A stretch of 64,000 nucleotides of DNA from Oscheius sp. JU75 (taxonomy: Eukaryota; Nematoda; Chromadorea; Rhabditida; Rhabditidae), in NCBI GenBank assembly GCA_037178855.1, contig JASJZC010000001.1:5022001-5086000 (forward strand), in the 5' to 3' direction. Every line of letters starts with the position of its first letter. Position 1 is the first letter of the stretch. A program made the position numbers and the translations under genes. The notes beneath the pieces were generated by a model. It made no database searches, had not been told where the DNA came from, and saw only the letters and a list, made by a program, of their open reading frames with translations. Shown piece by piece: positions 48,428 through 58,885 of this stretch.

Positions 48428-51329
48428 ATGAAAAAGAAACCCGACCTACAAGGTCTCCGTGGACTAGCAATCACGAGTGTTCTCCTCTTCCACTTTTTCC
48501 CGAGATCCTTTCCCAATGGTTATTTGGGAGTCGACCAGTAGAGTTTTAATACCATTATCAACCCGCTTTCTCTGCAGATTCTTCGTTCTTTCTGGCTATC
48601 TAATGACACTGATCTTCGGCTCGAGAGAAATCACAAAACATACAATTCAGCAGTTTTACTACAGAAGAGTCAAACGGATTTTGCCTCTCTACGTAGCGGT
48701 TATACTTTCCGGTAGATGTTTCGCAGCATATTTTCGAGTTTTCAGTCTTCATTCTCATGTTCTTCCTTCTCCCATCAACATTCCGTGGTCTGAATAGAGA
48801 AACTGCCACGAGAGCAGTTCTACTCGTCTCAAATATGGCTAAAACCCAAACTAATAACGACTATTTTGTGCTGGTCAGTTTCTCAAGGACGTCAATAAAT
48901 AAATCTAGTTGGAACAAGCAGCCGACCTCTTCACCCACACCTGGTCCTTGTCATGTGAACTACAATTCTATCTTCTCGCTCCAGCCATGTTCTGCCTGTT
49001 CAGCTTTGTTACTATCATCTCTACAGTCTCATTCAGTCTAATTTTGTCTTTTTCCTTGGGGTATCATCTTTTGGCCGACAGCCAGACTTCTTTCAACAGG
49101 TATGCAATGAGTGTTCTTGAACCAAGCGTCATCAGTGTTTTCTGTCGACTCTGGCAGTTCCAAATCGGAATGGCTGCGTTTTATTGCGGGGGAATGTTGG
49201 AAAAGCTTTTGGAAGAGACTTACGAGGAAGAAGACAAGGAGTCTCTGATTGATGAACAGGATAGTAGCAGAAAACCGAGCCAGAGTGTCATCCGCACTAT
49301 TCAATTGTTGTTCTGGATATCCCTCTATCTTCTAATATTCTGCTCTCTGAATCCTTCCCCACTGCCCAGCAAAGTCGTGAGAGTAGTATCAACAGTAGTA
49401 TCCGGAGCAGTCATTTTCTTTGGAAGCTATGTCCAGAATAATCTGCTGAACTGGAAGTAGGTGGAACTGAATTAAACGTTAGAAACGACTTTCTAGAGCT
49501 CTGGTCTACCTGGGAGACATCTCATACTCTCTGTACCTAGTGCACTGGCCATTGTTTGTCTGGATTAAGTACTACTACAAGGACATGGTTATAAGTCAGT
49601 TTTCAACTCTCTGGAATCTATTGTTCAGACTACCTGGCCACGATTATTCTTGCCCTCGTACTAGCTATTCTGGTTACAGAAACATTCGAGCGCTGGTATC
49701 AGACACTAGACACAAAGAAGATTATACTCTTGTTGACTCTACTATATCTTTCTATCGGAGCAGCGCTGCTAAACGCAGGTAACATAGTTCTTGGGTATTT
49801 CCCGGAACGCACTTTCCAGTAGGCACTAATGGCAATTACGAATAGCTGCAGAGTAAAGAAGAAGCAAATTTTACTAGTGTACTTGAATACAAGTATCTAG
49901 TAACTGATAGAGCGTGGATAATTTTACTAACAAATTTGGCTGATGGCCCGGTGGGGCTCGTGACAGGTAGATGCTGTTCCAGTCGAGCTACCCCCTGACA
50001 GGAACGACGTTCTCCCAGACGCGCATCTCCCAAACTGACTCGAAGTGACTTGACTTGCAAAGAGTAATTGCTGTCACAAAATATGTGTGACAAATTGGCA
50101 ATTAGGGCTTCAGACACACACAGACTTTTGGGCATTTTAAAATAGATACTTTGATGAAATTGCGCCTAATGGACAGTTTTTTTTTCATGTAGTACACAAG
50201 AACCAATTAATTTAGAGACTTTGGGACAGCTAATAGACGGTGAAGATGAAGCAGTGACTTTCACGCAAAACGTATCCAGTGGTTGGTTTCTGTCTAAAAG
50301 TTTTCAATGAAATCAGGGGAGTCTGTCAGAATCAACACGGAGTATGATAAACGAGAGTATCCAAATCTTGTTATCAAGAACTGTTGTCCAAACAACAAAG
50401 AACATGGTTTCTGCTCCTTTCCTGTGGGTTTATCCAACTTTAAAAGACTGTATTAAAGCAAGGGAACGGGTCAAATAGAATCTTGGTACTCGGGAACAGT
50501 TACACCGCCAATTTGGCACCATTAGTCTACGAGGCTTTCGGGCAAATCGGCAACAATATCAGCAAGTTTTCAAACAGTTGTCAGTTGTTCTTGTTTTGAG
50601 ATAAGATTGATGTTTAGACTGTGAAGTATTGACTATTGATTCGAGTAACCACAACTTCCAGTGCAAAAGTTCTTATAACAAGTATAAAACTGTTGCCAAG
50701 GCCTTCAAGCCGGACATCTTGTTTATTATTGCCAGGCGAGAATCACTTAGGTTTTGAGAATGTTTGTAGGACGATCAAAGCAGAATCGAAATTCGAAAAT
50801 CCTTACCAGATTGAGGACGAGATCTACGATGAGATGAAGGAGACTTTGGATGTGAGTTTCAACAATCTTTTGGTGCTGACTATCATTTTAGGACTATCAA
50901 CTGGTGGTGAAGAAAAAAATCTATATCCTGTCGTCAGTACCGAAGGTCAACTCGGACCATGTTCGAAGACTGAATCAGTTCATTGCACAGAACTCGACCA
51001 GACCTTTCGAAGCAAAAGTCAACCAAACTTTTCTCAACGGACAGGCGAGAATAAGCCGGCTACTGTACCCGTAGTTTACTCTTTCTTACACCGTACTCAC
51101 CTCATTCAGATGCTCTAAATGCGAAGTGTTTGACTTCAATTCTGTGTTTCTCGACACGAGCGGTAAGCAATACTGAGCAAAAAGGAAATTTCCAGGCTCT
51201 ATTGTGTATTTCGACCCCCAAACGAAGATCTCATATTTTACGAGTGGTTCGCATATTACAGCTACTGGAATGGAGGCTCTACGACCGGTTTTCACCCGTC
51301 TGGCCAAGAATTTCCAGGAGGGGAGATAG
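48428..51329 (+). CDS. Acyltransferase-3 / SGNH (OAC family) membrane protein
   Basis: Multi-pass O-acyltransferase with a fused extracellular SGNH-like domain; the nematode OAC family has this layout. It starts 'MKKKPDLQGLRGLAITSVLL', with the family 'LRGLAI...FHF' motif, then 'LGVDQFFVLSGYLMTLIFG' and 'FYYRRVKRILPLYVAV'. Further membrane segments run to about 49,780, including 'LVYLGDISYSLYLVHWPLFV'. The lumenal part contains 'RILVLGNSYTANLAPLVYEA', an SGNH block I with catalytic serine, and ends 'YFTSGSHITATGMEALRPVF'. In the terminal block the usual aspartate before the histidine appears as serine (SGSH rather than DxxH), so hydrolase activity is doubtful. Repeat copy B sits in one intron (about 49,782-50,190). 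Confidence 0.85.
49935..50150 (+). repeat. SINE-like dispersed repeat, copy B
   Basis: The best-preserved copy on the plus strand. Its head TGGCCCGGTGGGG resembles a pol III A box and AGTCGAGCTACC, about 35 bases on, a weak B box. Then comes the shared body (CTCCCAAACTGACTCG, GACTTGCAAAGAGTAATT), a hairpin (TGTCAC...GTGACA) and an ACACAC tail. It lies in an intron of the OAC gene. Confidence 0.8.
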
Positions 51330-51579
51330 TTAATTGAATTTTGTGTAAACTCTTTTGTCAAAATGGGTATATAGTAAAGATTTTTCAAAACATAAAAGAC
51401 TCAATGCTGGACTTTTGGACCATCCTAGACTGACACTCTGTCACCGTCTATCCAGTTCTATTTGTTCATCTGTAACAGCTTGGCTGCAGTCCATCAAAAG
51501 AGATTCGCACTTCCCTCTACTCTTCCCCTACAATGCTGAGTATTTCCCCCAAACCTTCTACTTTTAAAAGTACATTCAG

Positions 51580-53181
51580 GCCGTCATCTTTGGCTCAAAG
51601 TACTAGTAATTTTTCTCGGAATCTGTGGTTTAATCAGTTTATCTAACCGGGAACCTCAACTAGACGAGCCAGTACATAATGGAAAGAATATAGACGTAGT
51701 CCTCAGCTCAGTTATCGTGTACAAAGCCTACTTGGACAAGAGAGGCGGAAGGAACGATTTGAAGGTATTGGCGGTCAATAGATGCCACAATGGACAGAGG
51801 TAGAGGCATTTGAAGGAGTTCAGTTTTTAAAGTTCAGCTTATTGTCAGTAGATATCGATGGGAGATCGGAGCCGATGCAAGCGAGACCTCTAGAAGGAAA
51901 GTGTCCGTGGCAATGGGCGATGGGCTGTTTGTTGAACACCTACTTCCACCAAGTAAATCTGTCCCTAGATAGTACACCCGATACGGTTGGTTTTTACAAG
52001 AAAAAATACAGCTTTTAGGTGACTGTGAGAAGCAGCAGAGGTAGTCAAGTCATGTCTGTTCATACAGTAACTGACAGTCCAGAAGGTGGACTGACCATCT
52101 GCCTCCCCCCCATTTTCTGGTATACTTTCCTTCCAAAAGAATTGAATGAAGACTTTAGGTACACGGACTGGACCAAGATTCTCATGTTCGTCGAGTATTG
52201 GAAACTCCAGGAAGCTACCCAATTCCTGTTCTACCATCAGTCTTCTACGACTGACTCCTACAAGGCTCTCGAATACTACGTCAAGGAGGAAAGTTGCTCA
52301 TTGTTTCTTATTGCAACTCTTTCAGGGAATAGCTGAAATCATCGACTGGCCCATGTTTCCGGCTTCGGACAAATTCAATCCGAACGGGGAAGTCTATCGT
52401 CTGGCTCATTCTCTCGCCCAGAATGACTGTATTCTGAGGGCGAAGACGGAATTCGTGACTATCATAGACTTTGATGAGCTACTCGTTCTGAGGTTTTTTG
52501 CACTAGTTTTATTGGAGAGTGTATTCAGGGACGTGAATGATAAGAATATCATGGATCTTTTGAAAACAATTGGGAAGAAGGTCGGCTCTCTCAGTTTCGT
52601 TCACAAACACCTTCTTTTCCATCCTCCTCTGGCTCCGAACCCCTACGATTTTTCCAAAGTTGACTTTGAAGGGGTCATTCACGCCGTATACAAAAACAGG
52701 AAAGGACCTCAGAAGGTTTGTTCGATCAGACCTGGTCATGTTAATATTAAGTGTATCGTTCGTCGAAACGGCATTGACCGTATTTCCACTCATCGAGTCG
52801 TCTCATTCCGTAGCAAAACCTGGTACGAATTCACAACCATGTACGGCATGCTACTTCATGCTCGCTACAACTGGATCGACTTGAACACGACCCAAGTTGA
52901 ACATCCGGTCAAACTCGTAGCTGATCCTCTAGCCTATCAGATGAAAATACAGGAAGTTCTGAAGAAGATCTATCCGAACGGAGCTATTTTCAAGGACGAG
53001 ACCCAAATAGCCATGGGAAATTGTGTGAATGGGTGAGGCCTCAGCCTTCACTAACTACAGGAAAGTTTAGGTGGAGAAGAAAACAAGGAAACTGCAAGAC
53101 GCCAAGCACTTTCTGCCGAGAGGAAATGTTGAAGCGAGAGCAATGGGTCGAAGCCAAAGAACCTGTTTTCACTGTCGTATA
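51580..53181 (+). CDS. GT92 (DUF23) glycosyltransferase
   Basis: Golgi type II glycosyltransferase of the family much expanded in nematodes (the founding activity is galactosylation of core fucose). The first exon found gives the anchor ('LKVLVIFLGICGLISLSNRE'), then 'VVLSSVIVYKAYLDKRGGRN', 'YYVKEGIAEIIDWP', 'RLAHSLAQNDCILRAKTEF' and the metal-binding DxD in 'VTIIDFDELLV'. Further on are 'FVHKHLLFHPPLAPNPYDF', 'KCIVRRNGIDRISTHRVVSF' and a Cys-rich end ('GNCKTPSTFCREEM'), finishing 'AKEPVFTVV'. The 5' end is missing: 51580 follows an acceptor and I found no convincing ATG exon upstream. Confidence 0.87.
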
Positions 53182-53485
53182 GTTACTTCGAATTCGATCA
53201 CGGGTCTTCTTTGAATTGATAATGTGGAGAAAAACAAACTATAAACGAGGAGTTTCCCATGTCCTTTAAGTCTTATCACAATTTGTTCTCTGACATTGCC
53301 AGTTCGAACTTTGAACGCGAGTCTGTCAATTGATTAGATCTTTTTAAAATCTGAGTACCTCTGGAGCATCCGAAGATGCTGGGACATTCACGAAGTGAAA
53401 GAGTTGTGTGGGTTGAGTCGATTGTAAACAAATTGAAACTTTTTACTTCTGTCAGGAAAAGTCGTTTTGGGTCATAGTTTCCTCC

Positions 53486-53494
53486 TCTTATCAG
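53486..53494 (+). promoter_or_regulatory. GATA site before double lectin gene
   Basis: TCTTATCAG, the reverse complement of CTGATAAGA, 50 bases before the ATG at 53544; matches the nematode intestinal GATA consensus. Confidence 0.5.
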
Positions 53495-53543
53495 CCGAAA
53501 AACTAATCCGTGCACATTCGAGCAACAGTCTTCTTTTCGAGCT

Positions 53544-54615
53544 ATGATGCTCATAGTTCTATGCCTAGCTCTGGTAACAAGAACAGCGGCTGTTTGTCCC
53601 AACGGTATGACCTATGAACCTACCCAAGACTCGTGAGTTTTCATCTCTCAGAGGGTATTAGGTTCCAGATGCTACAAGTACGTTTCCGATCCACTTGGCT
53701 GGTTGGCAGCCGAACAATATTGTAATCTGTTGTCGGGAAATCTCGTTTTCATGCAGAACTCGTTCGAGAATACCTATGTTAGCTCCTTGAGTCAGGGAAA
53801 TTCTACATGGATCGGACTGAACTACCTGATGACCAACAGTTGGCAATGGTCAGCCAATTCTATCAGTTCTTTTACAAAATGGGCACCTGGTAGTCCGAGC
53901 CAGCCAACAGCAAATCCATGTGTCTACATGAAATTCGACAGTGTCTGGGTGTAATATTCTCTGTAACCTGTATAATTTTATCCAAAACTTCAGGAATGCT
54001 ATCTGTTCACAGTCCCTACCTTTTATTTGTGAGACTTCGAATTCTTCGGCGCCAGTTGCCAGCGTCGTGACTTGTGGACCAAGATGTAGTAAGAAAAGCT
54101 GTTAGTATTCGAGTGTACGACAGACGTTTAGGTGGCTGTACGTGTGGCGCCGGCTATGAAATGTATCCTGGAACTTGTAGATGTTACAAAGTATTTGATT
54201 CTTCAATAAAACTGCTCTTCTTTCAGTACAACCCGGCCTGGCAGAAGTACAATGACGCCAAAGCGGCCTGTGCTTCCGAAGGATCCACTCTCGTCAAGGT
54301 TGGATCAGCCGATGTGAACAGCTATCTTCTGACAATTTGGCTTTACACGAATGACGATGTTTGGATTGGACTCTATTGTCCAACTTCGGACAAAAACGAC
54401 TGTTATTGGCCAGATGGAACCCCGTTGAACGGATTCGATAAATTCCTACCTGGCCATCCTCTAGCCAATACGGGTACATACATGACGAATCACGATCAGG
54501 GGAATTGGGTGAGCTTGAATACGACCTACGGCTACGAGGTCTCCTATCTCTGTGAGCGAGGTCAGTGTTGTCTCCATCCTGTCAATTCGAAGTTTCAGGG
54601 CCAACAACAGTCTAA
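53544..54615 (+). CDS. Secreted double C-type lectin
   Basis: Signal peptide 'MMLIVLCLALVTRTAAV'. CTLD 1: 'CYKYVSDPLGWLAAEQYC', 'LLSGNLVFMQNSFENTYVSS', 'STWIGLNYLMTNSWQW', 'ICSQSLPFICETSNSSAP'. The linker is 'CTCGAGYEMYPGTCRCYK'. CTLD 2: 'DAKAACASEGSTLVKVGSAD', 'DVWIGLYCPTSDKNDCYWPD', 'GTPLNGFDKFLPGHPLANTG', 'SYLCERGPTTV', stop 54613-54615 after the last splice. CTLD 1 is most like that of the lectin-metalloprotease fusion at 58,886 (shared NSFEN and WIGLNYL). No EPN or QPD motif. Confidence 0.88.
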
Positions 54616-55151
54616 CCCCAAGGATTTGAATTCATGAATAAAGTTTTTGTGATTAATGCACCTGTTTGCACCGGTTGTATTCGATACCACCATAGTCACT
54701 GTTGTAACGCACAGAAGATTCGTTATCCCGCCATTTTTCGTCTAGCGTAACTCCTCATCTACCGTAATCAGCCGTCGCCCGCCACGATCTCGCTTTTTAC
54801 TGTTGTTCCTTCCTGAATTTCTCTCTTCTGTTTTTCCTGTCTAGATTTTTACCCTTTTCGATAACTTTTATGGTCTATTTCGAAAAACCTAATTTTCTAA
54901 AACGCTTTTCTCTCGAGTTTTAAACAAAACACGTTGTTTTCCTCGAGAATCTTTCGTTCCTGGCTTCTTGAATCCGACATTCACGTGCCGAGCTGGACTT
55001 TGAATCGTAGAGTATTGGTATATTCTTTCGATTATCAGACAAACTGGTATTTGCTCCTGATTTGACCTCTAGCATAAATATTAGTATATCTATTGCTTTT
55101 GATTGAACTTACTTCGTTATATTGGTATATAACAAGTCAATTTTCAGCAGA
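54616..55151. other. Intergenic stretch, A/T-rich, no supported gene
   Basis: Nothing is recognisable. TTGGTATAT motifs recur near 55,014, 55,040 and 55,120, the last close to a TTTTCAG site before the next reading frame. Confidence 0.35.
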
Positions 55152-55665
55152 ATGGACACTACGAACGACGATGACGAGCTGAACCGTCTTGCCAACAAAT
55201 ACATCAAAACTCCGGCCAAGGATGCCGACGCCACCAATCAGGAAAAGACAAGCTTTGTTTCCTTGAGTGGTTTGGAAGAGCATAGAGAATTGATGATTAA
55301 CACCATCGTTCAGAAGAAATGAAACAACCATCTTGAAAAGATTGATCGCAGTAAAAGGGGCCTGGTGAACAAATTAGAGTCCGATTGTCCACATGACACT
55401 ATTAGGCTTGAGAAAATGAGCATTACATCTATGGAAATTTTTAAAACGATGCCAGCGCACGGCGCTCACGAACACGAAACTCTCAAACAGGCAAAACGTG
55501 CTCTTAACTGAGGCTAGGCTGGAAGTCATTGACAAGCTGCGTAACGTCAAATTGGAGCGGCATAGGCTCAGACAACTTTTGACTTGTGACTTATTGTTAG
55601 ACAGAATTGTAGAGAAGGAAAACCTCGTAAAGCAGGTAAATGACCTTTGGGTTAATATTGATATT
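55152..55665 (+). pseudogene. Coiled-coil reading frame interrupted by stops
   Basis: Begins at a TTTTCAG site with 'MDTTNDDDELNRLANKYIKT' and runs 56 codons to 'NTIVQKK', then TGA at 55321-55323. The same frame continues open with coding-like sequence ('LEKIDRSKRGLVNKLESDCP') to a second TGA at about 55,508, after which coding-like coiled coil moves to another frame ('ARLEVIDKLRNVKLERHRLR', 'IVEKENLVKQ', then a GTAAAT donor). No splice of normal length removes the first TGA (the best candidate intron is 33 bases). Either a decaying gene, or a 56-residue gene followed by a remnant. Confidence 0.4.
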
Positions 55666-55681
55666 TTGAAACAGCAAATCG

Positions 55682-56234
55682 ATGGCTATGAAAATGAAGT
55701 TCCAGGCTCCACTCGACACTGGAAACGGCCGTCGTCATCTGACAGACGAGGAGATTCTCGGAGACGACCCTCCGAAGAAAGAAGACGCAATAGAGACGGG
55801 TAAGCTTTCTTCGCCCTTTTATTGGTGATTACGTTTGGGAAATAACAAGTAATTCTCAGATGCCGCTATGAACTGCGGCCCAATCAAGGGCGAGACTGAA
55901 GGACGACGCCGAGAATCGTCAACTCCTACCGAAGGAGAGGACCCTACGAACACCAGGTCCGTTTGTTCATTTCTCACAGACACACAAACAGCGCGCTGGC
56001 AGTTAGCAAAAAAAATCCTAGTGGCTCAAATGATCCCAATTGTTGAAGTTCCTTCGTCTTTTCAATAGAAAATTTGGGCGTAATCTCTAGAATGAGGATC
56101 TGAGAAAAAAAGGCTGGGACTGTACGCAATCTAACCGTAACGCTCAAAACAATGGGGAAAACAACTCGAGTCGTCAGAGGAGTCCACAGCCAAGCCAACA
56201 AAGGTTTAAACAACTCTTGCTCACGTTACTCTGA
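55682..56234 (+). CDS. Small polar protein, unknown
   Basis: The start 'MAMKMKFQAPLDTGNGRRHL' lies just behind TTTTGAAACAG, fitting trans-splicing. It continues 'TDEEILGDDPPKKEDAIET', then in phase 'DAAMNCGPIKGETEGRRRES', 'STPTEGEDPTNTRHTNSALA' and a last exon 'NEDLRKKGWDCTQSNRNAQN' ending 'QRFKQLLLTLL'. Four exons join cleanly (phases 1, 2, 0). The protein has about 120 residues, highly charged, predicted disordered with a short hydrophobic end. Family unknown. Confidence 0.55.
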
Positions 56235-56570
56235 ATCTTTTTAGCTCCTACTTGAACTTGGAAACTTAATTATCCCCTAATTTCTTGCAAAATTAAGTTT
56301 TTTAACAACAACTTTAGCGCTTATGTTTCGAGGTCCCGAACGAACAAAAACCAAAGATATTGAATAGTTCGGATCACCGTCCTCGGACCTTTGAAAAACA
56401 GAAGACTAAAAGAGCATGTTGTTTTCTCCAAATAGCCGCTGGAAGGCGGGCAGAGAGGGTAGTCAACAAAAGTGCAAACGGGCCCCGTGACAGCATAACA
56501 TTTTCTCGTTTCGAATCCAACACACAACATACGTGTTTTCCGAATCTCATTAGACTGTATCGACAATACT

Positions 56571-57902
56571 ATGTCGTCTACCGTCGCTTATACTGCTGGA
56601 AAGTGAGACTTTAGTAGATTTGTTAATCATTTTTTTTTTGAGAAATTTCAAAACGGGAGTTGTTGATCCCGTGGTTGCGGGTCTGTCCGAGGCAGTCAGA
56701 ACCAGAGTCGGGCTTTGGCTTCTTCTCTGTGTTGCTGGCTGCTACGTAGGAGTCAGTATGGGAGGATTCACTCGACTGAACGAGGCAGCCATGAAAATGA
56801 CCGATCTCCATCCGTTCCGATGGATTCCGCCTTTTGGACACTGGGAAGAAGAGTTCGACAACTACAAGAAGTATGACGAGTACGCACTGTGAGTTTCTCT
56901 CCGAGTTTTGTATTCCCAATTTCCAGACTACCGGCCGAGGAGAGACAAGAACTGACTCTGAATGAGTTCATCTACCGCTGGTTCCTTGTCTATTTCCATC
57001 GAATTGGTGGAAGGATGCTTTTCTTTCTCTTCGTCATCCCCTGTTCCGTCTTCTGGTACAAGGGATACTTCAATCGCCCTCTGAAGTATCGAATGACTAT
57101 TGCTGGACTTCTGATGTTGGCACAGATCCCATTGGGATGGTACATGCTAAATAGCGGACTCAATCGAAATCTGATGGCCAACAAGAAGAAGCCCGGAGTC
57201 AGTCAGTATCGAATGGCTGTTCATCTGATCACTCCGTTCTTCATGTTCGGAATATTCCTCTACAATGCTCTATCGCTGCTTGTGGAACCTCAGAATGTGA
57301 GTTCTTCGCGAAAATAATATGAATCCAAGTTTAGCACTTCAAGGTGGCCAAAATTGGAAGTGCTCGTCTTCTGGGTAAGATTCTCATTGGTCTCCTACTG
57401 GTTGGATCCTTCATGGGCTCTTTTCTCACGGCTCTTGACGCCGCTGAGCCCGAATATGCACGAGCCTGGATTCCGGACGATCTGTGGGTACTGATACCGA
57501 AGTGGAAGAATATCTTTGAGAATCCAGTCACGGCAAACTTCGTTCACAGATATTTGGTAAGTCTTAAGTTAAAATGATACTGACTAAACAAATGCATCAC
57601 ATCAATTCATTTCAGGGGTACATAACGTTCGCGATGATCAATTTGACCTTTTTCTACTGTAGTCGTCTTCAACTTCTACCTCGTGCTGACATGGCTCTCA
57701 AGGCTATCATGGCTCTCGGTTACAGCCAACTTTGTCTTGGCATCATCACACTGGTTAGCGTTTGCTCACTTCTTCTATCACACAGTTACAGTACTTCCGC
57801 GACCCGGCAGTCTTCGCCTGGCTTCACCAGAACTTCTCCGTCCACTTGTTCAGTGCCATCATCTGGTTCGTGCACGAAATTCGCGAGCTTCCGCGAGATT
57901 GA
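56571..57902 (+). CDS. COX15: Heme A synthase COX15
   Basis: Inner mitochondrial membrane enzyme that oxidises heme O to heme A for cytochrome oxidase. Predicted start 'MSSTVAYTAGK' joins in phase 2 to 'NFKTGVVDPVV'. Family landmarks: 'VGVSMGGFTRLNEAAMKMTD', 'EEEFDNYKKYDEYALLPAEE', 'WFLVYFHRIGGRMLFFLFVI', 'PLGWYMLNSGL', 'VSQYRMAVHLITPF', 'GSFLTALDAAEPEYARAWIP', 'NIFENPVTANFVHRYLGY' and 'VFAWLHQNFSVHLFSAIIWF', ending 'HEIRELPRD'. Four heme-ligand-type histidines are present. The N-terminus is short for a presequence, so an upstream exon is possible (an ATG near 56,324 with a following donor is one candidate). Confidence 0.93.
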
Positions 57903-58109
57903 TGTAAATATTTCTTTCCTAATAAATGTGCGAATTGAGTCCCTTTGTGCAAATCGTGTCGACTCTGATCGTTGAAAGGGGAGAGCTTTCTTCTAGCAGA
58001 TGCAGTTTGGACATCACTTCTGCTCAAAAGTGATGAAAATGTTTCCAGTCTGGTCCCATTAAGATGACTTAGAGTACTTCATAAATCCTGTAAGAGACAC
58101 CTGAAGACG

Positions 58110-58117
58110 TATAAAAG
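58110..58117 (+). promoter_or_regulatory. TATA box of CPRC-repeat gene
   Basis: TATAAAAG, 41 bases before the ATG at 58151. Confidence 0.7.
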
Positions 58118-58150
58118 AGGCAGGTAGTTACTCAAGGCATCAGTTTAGTA

Positions 58151-58682
58151 ATGTACTTCCGCGGTGTTCTGGCCTTGGTTCTTGTTTTCAACGTGGCTCT
58201 GTAAGTCTAGTCTCCGTGCTCATATCTTTTCTACGTTCAGCTGCCACATTGGAACTTCGGAGTCCAATCAAATTCCATGTCCTCGCTGCAACAGAGTCGG
58301 CAAAGATTTAGAGATGGCCAAGAGCGATGATGTGCTGGAAAATGTTCAGACTCAGGAGAGCGACAACACCCATTGTCCTAGATGCAAGGGAGTTCAAAAG
58401 AATATGGTTGCTGTAGAAGAGCCATGCGGACCTCGTTGTATGGAAGCCAAGAAACAAGCTGAGCAGGAGACTCTGTTGAAGACCCAGGAGAACGACAACA
58501 CCCACTGTCCCAGATGCAAGGGAGTCAAGAAAGTTACTGTACAGAAGCCATGCGGGCCCCGTTGTATGGAGACCAAGAAGTTGGCAGAAATGGAGGCTGA
58601 ACAGGCTTCGAAGACGCAGAAAATTGACAACACCCACTGTCCTCGCTGCAAGGGTGTCAAGAAGGTCGCTCCTGTAGCCTGA
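58151..58682 (+). CDS. Secreted CPRC/CGPRC-repeat protein, novel
   Basis: Exon 1 (58151-58200) is a signal peptide, 'MYFRGVLALVLVFNVAL'. Exon 2 (58241-58682) joins in phase 2; total 163 residues. The mature part alternates two cysteine motifs: 'IPCPRCNRVGK', then three copies of 'DNTHCPRCKGV', interleaved with 'PCGPRCMEAKK' and 'PCGPRCMETKK', separated by Glu/Gln/Lys-rich helical spacers ('QAEQETLLKTQEN', 'AEMEAEQASKTQK'). It ends 'KGVKKVAPVA'. The CxxC and CxxxC spacing could bind metal or form disulphides. The three HCPRCKGV units lie in about 50- and 45-residue repeats, also visible at DNA level. I know no family with this pattern. A TATA box at 58110 supports the start. Confidence 0.75.
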
Positions 58683-58885
58683 ACGTTTTGTGAAGTAAAT
58701 ATGTAAAAAAAGCATAACTTCTTCGAACACTTAGTGTTTAAGGTTCCGTACGGTAGACTGGTGGTAGGTAATTTAAAATACAATAGATCTTTCCGACGGG
58801 AGAACATATCTCCAGTATAGTTTGTGAGTTTCGTAGGCTCTGTGAAAAGACAGCGATTGCTTATCTCTTGGCTCAGCCTCGCCCA

